This document shows, piece after piece, positions 56,660 through 64,000 of a stretch of DNA of 64,000 bases. Within the stretch, counting starts at the first letter, position 1, and the number at the start of each line of letters is the position of its first letter. A program made the position numbers and the translations under genes. Below the pieces are notes generated by a model that was not told the DNA's origin, made no database searches, and saw nothing but the letters and a program-made list of their open reading frames with translations. The stretch is taken from positions 2,634,799 to 2,698,798 of the forward strand of contig JANAVB010010791.1 of the NCBI GenBank assembly GCA_029216955.1, read 5' to 3'. The DNA comes from Iris pallida (taxonomy: Eukaryota > Streptophyta > Magnoliopsida > Asparagales > Iridaceae).

Positions 56660-56731
56660 GTTAGTTTTAGTTCTTGTCATGTTTGTTGTGATTGTTGTTA
56701 GTTGTGTGTTGAGTTTTTGTCTTGTGTCTAG
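56660..56731 (+). other. 72-bp phase-0 intron-like insertion in E pol
   Basis: GTTAGT...TTTTTGTCTTGTGTCTAG lies between codons for EFE and VGDMVFLRISP. It is T-rich, starts GT, ends AG, and carries an in-frame stop. The equivalent place in B and C has no insertion. Removing it would keep the frame between INT and the tail. Confidence 0.6.
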
Positions 56732-57154
56732 GTTGGTGACATGGTATTTCTGAGGATATCCCCGACACGTGGCACTATTCACTTTGGCGGCGGTGGGAAG
56801 CTCAGTCCGCGCTACATCGGACCTTTCACCATCTTAGAGAGGATCGGTGCAGTAGCCTACCGACTGGACTTGCCTACCAGGCTCGAGGGAGTGCACAACG
56901 TGTTTCATGTATCTCAGCTGAGGCGGTACGTGGCAGATCCTAGCCATGTATTGGACCATTCAGCGATACAGGTGGGACCTACTCTCAGCTATCCAGAACA
57001 GCCAGTGGAGATTCTGGATCACAGGGAGAAGGTGCTCCGGAACCAGGTCATACCCTTGGTTCGGGTTGCGTGGAGACATCACTCTCCAGGTGAGTCTACC
57101 TGGGAGAGGGAGGACGACATGCGGGAGCGTTTCCCTTATCTTTTCGCGCCCTGA
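56732..57154 (+). CDS. INT C-terminus and chromodomain-like tail of element E
   Basis: GDMVFLRISPTRGTIHF and KLSPRYIGPFTILERI, then VHNVFHVSQLRRYVADPSHV, then the chromodomain-like part: PVEILDHREKVLRNQVIPL, VRVAWRHHSPGESTWERED and FPYLF. Stop TGA at 57152-57154. Intact in this copy. In chromoviruses this tail is thought to guide integration to heterochromatin. Confidence 0.85.
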   Translation, partial: VGDMVFLRISPTRGTIHFGGGGKLSPRYIGPFTILERIGAVAYRLDLPTRLEGVHNVFHVSQLRRYVADPSHVLDHSAIQVGPTLSYPEQPVEILDHREKVLRNQVIPLVRVAWRHHSPGESTWEREDDMRERFPYLFAP

Positions 57155-57228
57155 GGTATAAATTTATTTTCTTTAATTCTGTTTGTGATTTCCTGTGCTT
57201 GTTGTCTTCAATTTCGAGGACGAATTTT

Positions 57229-57246
57229 TTTTAAGGTGGATAGACT
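57229..57246 (+). promoter_or_regulatory. Polypurine-tract region of element E
   Basis: TTTTAAGGTGGATAGACT before the LTR start TGTCACCCTC, preceded by the TTTCGAGGACGAATTTTT block shared with element B. Confidence 0.6.
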
Positions 57247-57896
57247 TGTCACCCTCACTTTTTCCAGTTAGGGGTAAAATGGTAATTTTCCATTTTATAT
57301 TATTTTTGGGAATTTTATTTCATGAATATTATTATTTAATTATTATAGGAGTCGGGTTCGAATTTCATCGCATTCCGTGTTAATTCGGGACCCCGGTGAA
57401 TTTCGACTTGAGCTGTAATTAGCCTGTTAGCTAACCATGGCCCACCACACTAAAAATTTGGGTTTAAGAGTTTGGACTAGTTTCCCATGAGTAATTTAGT
57501 TTAATTATGATTTTTATTTATTTTTAGCAACTTCCTAAACCTAATTTGGAAATTGTTTAATATTAGGCTTAGGGAGGGGCAAACTTGTAATTTACAAGTG
57601 CCCCTCACACCCCCACACCCCTTGGCCGGCTATGACAGCCCCCCCCCCCCTCTCTTCCTTCTTCACAAAGTAACATTCCTTCTCTCTCTCTCTTTCCAAC
57701 TCATTTCTTTCCAAGCTTTTTCCTTTTTCCAACTCAATTAGGTATGTATTAATCTCTCCATTTAATTCTCTTTTGCATATAGTTCATTCACATTAATTAG
57801 AGGTATGACCATTCTCTTCCATTTGCCCACAAATTTGTAGGTTTTTCATAGAAAAATAGGTTAAGGATTATTTAAGATTTAATCATTTGTGAGTGG

Positions 57897-57928
<32 letters not shown>

Positions 57929-58087
57929 CATGTGTATTTATGTGTGTATATTATTTATGTATTTGTGTGTGTGTAGAGGAGGGTGATTTTGTGTCATGGG
58001 ATGGTGGTGTTGGGAGAGTGGTGTGTGTGTGTTTGTGTTGTGTGAGGATGTGTGTGTGTGTTTATATATATATATGGATATGTATAT

Positions 58088-58163
<76 letters not shown>

Positions 58164-58352
58164 TATATATATATGTATAGTTATGTGAGTGTGTATATAT
58201 ATAGATATCAGTGTATTTATATATATATGTGGATGTGTGTATATGGATGTGTGTGTGTTATATATATATTTAGAGGGATGGATAGATATCTAGATAGATT
58301 TTAGATAGATATCTAGTTATATATATATATATAGATAGATATATATATATAG

Positions 58353-58438
<86 letters not shown>

Positions 58439-61004
58439 AGGTGTATATATATAGGGAGATAGAGAAGAAGAAGAAGAAGAATAAGACCAGCAACAGCAGC
58501 AGCAGCAGCAGCCTAGGCTGCTGCCAGGAAACAATTCCCCCCCCCCCCCATGGCCTTTAAGCCTAATAACCCCCCCCTCCCTTTTACCTATGTATATATA
58601 TATATATATAGATATATATATATATGTATTATATATGGTTGGAATCGTAGAGAAGAGTAGAAAAAGATTATGGAATGAGAAGTTAGAAAAGAATTAGAGG
58701 TTAGAAGAAAAGATAGGAAGAAGTTAGAAGAAAAGGGAAAAAGCTAGAATAGAAAAAGGGAAAAACCGAGTTAGAGGGCGAAACGGAGTTCGGAGTATCC
58801 GATTGAGTTGAAACTTGGCGTGGGGCATGAATACGTGATTTGGATTTTGTGGGTAGACTTCCGGTTGGAATTCGGGGTCGTAGGGCGCCCGTATCGCACC
58901 GTATCGGTGCGTATCTTGAAATATTCAAGATTTTGACAACGGGCCGTATCGTGGACCGAATGTCCACGTTACCTAGGTATTTTGGTAGATAATATGTATA
59001 GGCTAGTATCATACTACCCTAGGAAGATCGGGTCAAAATATCAAGCGTGGGTAGGCTAACTGGATAGTTGCCGAAGCTAGAATTTTACCCTTTTTTAAGG
59101 GTAAAATAGGATATTGGCCTACGGCCAAGATATGAGTTTCGAAGTCCAAGATGGACTTGGATATGGATTGTAGAGGTTGGTAATAGTTAGAAATAGTCAC
59201 CTAGACCTAGTCTTGGCCCCGGTTGACCACGGTTGACTTTTTGGACCAAAAGTCAACTTTGGGTCAACGCTTTACCCAAATTAGTCCCAATTTCCATTAG
59301 ACTTTTGTAGTTGACCAAAAGTCAACTATTAGTCACCATTGACCTAGGGTTGACCATGGTTGACCTAGAGTTGACCAGAGTTGACCAGTTGACCAAAAGT
59401 CAACTGTAGGCCAACTCTTGATCCTGTTTGACTTTCTTCGACTTGTTTTGACCCGTGATGCCTGGTATGACCTAGGATTGACTTGGTTAGGCTTAGATTG
59501 ACTTGATATAACTTGATTTGACCTAGATTGACTTGATAGGACTTAGTGTGACTCAGTGAGACCTAGTTTGACCTAGATTGCATATCATTCATTGTAAATC
59601 ATTCCTAAACTTGTTTAAACCTAAATTAACTTACAGTAACTCATATTTAGGTCTTCTGATATCGCTCTGAGCATTGATATACCATACAGCTCAGGACAGC
59701 AGGCGAGTATATTCACTGATAGTTTCATTGTCTTGATATCTGCTATATCCGATTCAGTCGTAGTGTCTTACTTGATTCTTGGTCACGATAGCTCACGGAC
59801 TAGTACACATTGGATCATGACATGAGATGTTGTTTCTAGATTTCTGGGTATATGGGTACACTCCCTGTCTTGTTCCCTGTACTTGTATAGACACCGATTT
59901 CTAAGAGGATTTGCTACCCTCTTACGAAACACGTGCCATGACGTGTCATGTCCAGATCCATTGAACTACTCGGGGATGGAGAATTATTAGGGGCTATGTG
60001 ATCCAAGCCACCCTATCACTATTCATGTGCTCGTGCCACTCTTCCCTCACGAAGGGTGTAGCGAGATCCCTTGCCTTGTGCTCGTTATCCAGGTTGGACG
60101 GCATGTCTCTCCGTTGAGGTCACCGCAGATTGCCGGGCCAAGTGGATAGCCTATCCTGTCACTTATCCCAAGCCGATCACATATCGCTCTAATAATTTAA
60201 ATCACATTTTATATTTACTTTATCTTATCGTATATCCTGCTCTGTTCTACATTCAGTATTTTCTCACCATGCCATGATATACAGTTACTCCCATGCTCTA
60301 CTTGCCTTTACATTGTACCTTGATTGGAGACTAAGTTCTGCTCGGGAGAAGAGTTACAACCCCGGTCCTTGTTTGGTTTAAGGGTTGTAACTCGACTTCC
60401 GAATGGTTCCCAAGTCTTCGTATATCTTTGTCTTGTAGTTCATTATACTGTCTCTTATAGAATTGTCAATTCACATGGAATGCTGTTAGTATTTGTACTT
60501 GCTTATTTTCCTGACAGGATACCGTTATGATATATTACAGATGATTCCGATGCGGACTGCTCGACCTATTATGGGCTCGAGTCAGATGGAGTAGCCTTAG
60601 ATCGTGGCCTTATAGTGGAGCCACTAGATTTTGTACTTCCAGAGTAGTGTAGGCTAGCTAGGTTTGACTGGACTGCGATCCAGCTAGCTTATCAGACTGT
60701 AGTTCTATATTCTATTTTGATACTCTGTGATGTATATATCTGGACTTGTATTAGACTGTGGACTTGTTTACTCTTTCATCTATCATATGTCTTTACTCTG
60801 AGCTATCTACCTTAGTTTTATTCTGTGATTGAGACTGTATTGATATGTCACCTCCATTCGGAGAGTATATACTGTACAGGTACATTTTAACTGTTAGTCG
60901 TAGGTATTTACAAACGTTATATACAGCGTTCTACCGCCGATTCTGCGGCGTAGGCTGGACGTACCCACGTGCTCGTGCCCCTCATAAGGGTGCGGGTCGT
61001 GACA
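57247..61004 (+). repeat. 3' LTR of element E
   Basis: 3758 bp, collinear with the 5' LTR. (TA)n block 57895-58440, CAG/CTG palindrome 58489-58525, W-box array 59223-59573, stem-loop 60351-60393. It is followed by TATGG at 61005-61009. Confidence 0.93.
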
Positions 61005-61009
61005 TATGG

Positions 61010-61643
61010 TCTCGACGATACGTTATAAGCTTATAACTCATGAGTCAAGTCTTATTATTATTATGCCTGAGTTTTGTCTCTCTTATGTGCTCCCTTTTGG
61101 TACTTGCTATTCGAGGCTAACCCCGCTAGTTTTGTTTGGCCTGATCTCGTAACAGAGCCTGAGGATCCAGTCTTCCTTGACAGCAATGGTGCATACTAGG
61201 AGCATGGTCGTCGGAGGACTCGAGTGGGTTTCTTCTCAACCACTCTAGTATCATCAGTTTTGTTGTAGCATTTAGCCACCGACAACTGTATAGCCAGTTA
61301 TTCTGGATACTTAATTTTTATGCATTATTGTAATTAAATCAGACTGCAGCTGAATATGATTATGTACTTCTGACTCTCTGGGCTAGCTGACTTATAAAGC
61401 TAGCTCCTTATGATTATTTTGATGAAGCGCCGGGGACGCCTTATTGCTTTATCCTATATGTTCATTAATTGTTGTTTTCTTGTTTTGAATGATTGGGACA
61501 TAGATGTAATGTATGACCCTAGGCGACTTGATTGTAGTATATACCCCTTTCTCTTGACAGCCGTGACCGTTGTGTGACATCATCGTACCTCATACGGTGT
61601 AGATGGCCATGTTCATCGCGTATTCCGGTACTGGGACGTGACA
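61010..61643 (+). repeat. 3' LTR of element C, third part
   Basis: Resumes at the E insertion site (TCTCGACGATACG, equal to 23567 onward in the 5' LTR) and ends GGACGTGACA at 61643. Confidence 0.87.
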
Positions 61644-62512
61644 TTGACTTTGATTTGTATCGAGATGAAATTTACGGACTAAGTTAAGGTATATTTTGAT
61701 GACATATTTTGGTGAGGACAGTAGGAAAGTAAATGTCTGCTTGGTTGTGGAGTCTAGAGTTTATCGCATCCATACTAGCTGGCGAGGCGAGGACCTAGAG
61801 ACTGGTTTGGACATACTTACCTTATGGAATTTAGAGTTCCTAGCAGCCCTACTGGTTGGTGTGGTGAGGATTCTTGATAACATGACTATAGAGGTTTATG
61901 TCTTAGTTATGGACTCTATCGTTTATCGCGGTTATGCTTACTGGCATGGCGAGGATTCTAGATAACATGATTACAGATAGACGTGTACGATTATTAGATT
62001 ATAATTGGTTCTTAATATGTCGTCTCTATCGTTCGACCTTGTTATCATTGTGTTATGTTCCATCACCCCTAATATCTCAGGATAGAGATATCCTTGATTC
62101 CCCTAGTCCAGTTCCTTATAGAGTTTTACCTTCAATAGTTCCTGAGGTTTCCTTGGGTAGTTTAGTAATTGATAACTTACAGGACGATTGGTGTCTAGTT
62201 GAGTGTCATTGTTTCCGGGTCGAGTATATGATTATTAGGTATCAATGTATAAGCCTAAAATGACCAATAGCATAGTAACCTAGCAACCATATTTATGATA
62301 GGTGTTAGTGTATTACCCTGAGTAGATTGTGCCAATAAGTAGGTATGCTCATGTGCTTGGGATTATAGTGTATCATTAGTATTAGAAGTGGTAACCCATT
62401 GTAAATAGTGCTTTCTGCTTATTATGATAACTACTAGTTTGCATAATTATATTGAATGATAATCTGCCTTGTACCCCTTTGATGATTTCTTGTTTCCACC
62501 TATTTTTTTAGT
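61644..62512. other. Right flank of element C; possible 5' UTR of fragment F
   Basis: AT-rich, without coding signs. GGCGAGGATTCTAGATAACATGA-like words occur twice (about 61867 and 61947), a small duplication. It ends with TATTTTTTTAG directly before an ATG, which looks like a splice acceptor. It may be the untranslated leader of the gag fragment that follows. Confidence 0.4.
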
Positions 62513-63215
62513 ATGGCACCCGTGACCAGAGCCCGTCATCTGAGAGCAGTTGCAGTTCTGGAGATGGCTGAGACCATACTTCTACCTCCTATTGCTCCAG
62601 AGGTATTGACCCTTTCCGCTGACCAGGAGGTAGTTGCATCTTATTGTCGAGGAGGTGGTAGCAGCCTTACCAGAGAGTCCTTCCCCACCTCCTGCTATTC
62701 AGGAGATAGTTGTAGCTTCGTCTGAGACTGGGAGTATTCCTCTACCTTCTCCTATATCTCCTGGAGTGGTACTCCATACCATATTCTCAGGAGGTTTACC
62801 CCATGATGGGAAATATATTCGGACTCCTTCGTGACGTGTTAGAGACACAGAGAGTTCAGACCAAGATCCTGAGGGAGCAGAGTCAGAGGATCCAACAGCT
62901 ATGGGACCTAGTGCATTCTTGAGGAGGAGAGCCTAGTCCCAAGAGAGTGAGGAGCAGCATCCACCCTAGGCCTGGGAGCGCCCAAACCTTCATCCTATGC
63001 CATACATTCCAGTTTGGATTCCTGCTCAGCAGAGGCCAGTTCAGCGTGTATCCACCTGTAACTACTATAGGAAGATGGAGCATGTATGGACCGACTATAG
63101 GAAGAGAAAGGGTTGTACCCGTTTTGTAGGTCATCTGCACACTTGATGCGAGACTGTGCTAGTGCACCTCTGCTACCTGAAGCCCCGGCTCAGGCAGGGA
63201 GTTCCAACCACTAGA
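62513..63215 (+). pseudogene. gag: Fragment F: decayed gag of another chromovirus-like element
   Basis: MAPVTRARHLRAVAVLEMAE is a plausible gag start, then Pro/Glu-rich sequence with several shifts, and a segment ending VQTKILREQSQRIQQLWDLV (about 62820-62920), typical of the helical part before a capsid. The capsid is missing. At 63050-63160 lie remnants of a zinc knuckle (C-Y-x-x...M-E-H-V-W) and an SSAHLMRDC block. No pol follows, so this is a fragment. Confidence 0.5.
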
Positions 63216-64000
63216 CCCTGTTAGGGGTAAATAACTAACCCAGATTTTGGTATGTCTTTTGAGATGAGTTGATGATGCATGATTAGATTATAGCACTTAT
63301 ACGTATAAGATGTGTCCTAGTATTAATTAGACAAAGCTGATAACTAGATCTGTAATCTTATCTGTGAACGACAATTGCAATAGAGATTTATGTAGAAGAG
63401 TAGAAACACGTGTTAACTCTAGGAGTTAGTATCATATCATGATTAGAGGACATAATTATATAGTTGTGGGTCATTTATAGGAGTTAGTGCCATGTGATAG
63501 AAAGTGTCAGAAATTTGGGCATGCATCCCATATATGGTAACTTAGAAGTTCTAGTGTAACATCCTTAGTAGTGCATGCCAATGAGAGGTAAGTTTATTCG
63601 TGATCTAGAACCATAGTGTATCAGCAGTATTAGACAAGGTAACCCATGTGTATCAAATATTTTACTAGATCAATGTTAGTGACTAACTAGAGTGAGTATC
63701 AGAGGTAGGTAAGAAGTTTAGCTAGGCCACCTAGGGCACCGCAAACTGCCATGCACCAGCATAGGTGTAGAAATGAAATAGTAAAGCAGAATACTCTAAG
63801 GGGGTGAATAGAGTAGGTAGCAAAATATTGCTAATTAAAACTCGTTAGCAGTTAGATCACAGAAATAATAATAATAATCACAAAATAAATAACTGTAATG
63901 AAAAGAGTGATCAGAAGGCAAACGCAAACACAGAGATTTATACTGGTTTCCCTTTTGTGAGGACTAGTCTAGTCGGAAGAACTCTAGCTTACAGTTGAAT
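63216..64000. other. Unclassified AT-rich sequence to the right edge
   Basis: No domain on either strand. A sentence-like repeat ATAGTGTATCA..AGTATTAGA with GGTAACCCAT occurs at 63616-63650 and at 62367-62397. A short (AAT)n lies near 63865. The last 90 bases (ATTTATACTGGTTTCCC onward) look like an interspersed plant repeat, class not determined. Confidence 0.35.

Larger units (their letters stand above)
48343..61004 (+). mobile_element. Element E: 12.7-kb chromovirus with 3.76-kb LTRs
   Basis: LTRs at 48343-52106 and 57247-61004 (TGTCA...TGACA), with exact TATGG duplications at 48338-48342 and 61005-61009. Internal part: tRNA-Ile-type PBS, gag, PR, RT, RNase H, INT and chromodomain-like tail, with a 733-residue open stretch of pol. 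Sampled parts of the LTRs differ by about 1-2%, mostly by transitions, so this is the youngest element. A few stops and single-base shifts still block the frame. Confidence 0.94.
22206..61643 (+). mobile_element. Element C: chromovirus-type Ty3/gypsy element with a split 3' LTR
   Basis: It consists of a truncated 5' LTR (22206-24201), an internal region 24202-29343 with gag, PR, RT, RNase H, INT and a chromodomain-like tail, and a 3' LTR that starts at 29344 and is split into three parts by elements D and E, ending at 61643. Removing D (with one GTGCG) and E (with one TATGG) leaves an LTR of about 2548 bp collinear with the 5' copy. The left end is lost, so its own duplication cannot be tested; the right flank begins TTGAC. 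Confidence 0.88.

Overview
This window is flowering-plant nuclear DNA made almost entirely of nested Ty3/gypsy LTR retrotransposons. I found no ordinary host gene, rRNA, tRNA or CRISPR array. The evidence for a plant is the presence of chromoviruses with a C-terminal chromodomain-like tail and a tRNA-Ile-type primer site (elements B, C, E), together with Tat/Ogre-lineage elements with a Tat-type primer site, an extra ORF ahead of gag, two RNase H domains and an antisense ORF with a plant-mobile-domain-like sequence (A, D). I cannot name the species. The density of insertions suggests heterochromatin of a large genome.

Layout. 1-1159: LTR of a minus-strand element that runs off the left edge. 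1160-3894: unclassified AT-rich sequence with small hairpins. 3895-22205: element A, the oldest host element (Tat lineage), with a 5' LTR, ORF1, gag, protease and RT, cut off inside RT/RNase H. 10070-20248: element B, a complete but decayed chromovirus inserted in A, flanked by the target-site duplication (TSD) CCCCA. 22206-61643: element C, a chromovirus whose 5' LTR is truncated where it abuts A, and whose 3' LTR is split by two later insertions. 30128-47207: element D, a 17.1-kb Tat-lineage element (TSD GTGCG). 48343-61004: element E, a 12.7-kb chromovirus with 3.76-kb LTRs (TSD TATGG); its LTRs are the most alike, so it is probably the youngest. 61644-64000: flank containing a decayed gag fragment (F) of another chromovirus.

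How the parts work. B, C and E share the order gag, PR, RT, RNase H, INT, chromodomain-like tail, with a primer-binding site (PBS) matching the 3' end of tRNA-Ile(AAU) and a conserved tract before the 3' LTR. A and D share another plan: PBS, ORF1, gag, PR, a linker with repeated short basic peptides and G-patch-like motifs, RT, RNase H, archaeal-type RNase H, INT. D alone is complete enough to show, between pol and the 3' LTR, a minus-strand split gene with its own TATA box, ATG, four candidate exons and poly(A) signal. All elements carry stops or frameshifts, so none looks autonomous now.

Most interesting: the antisense split gene inside D, whose first intron holds a tandem array of about 11 palindromic units; saturation of D by the heptamer TTTACGC; an array of about 20 WRKY W-boxes in each LTR of E; a hairpin shared by the LTRs of different chromovirus families; a recurrent splice-donor-like site (GT or GC type) in the LTR leaders; and a 72-bp phase-0 intron-like insertion in E pol. 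Element boundaries and TSDs are read directly. Domain and lineage names come from motif recognition without database searches.
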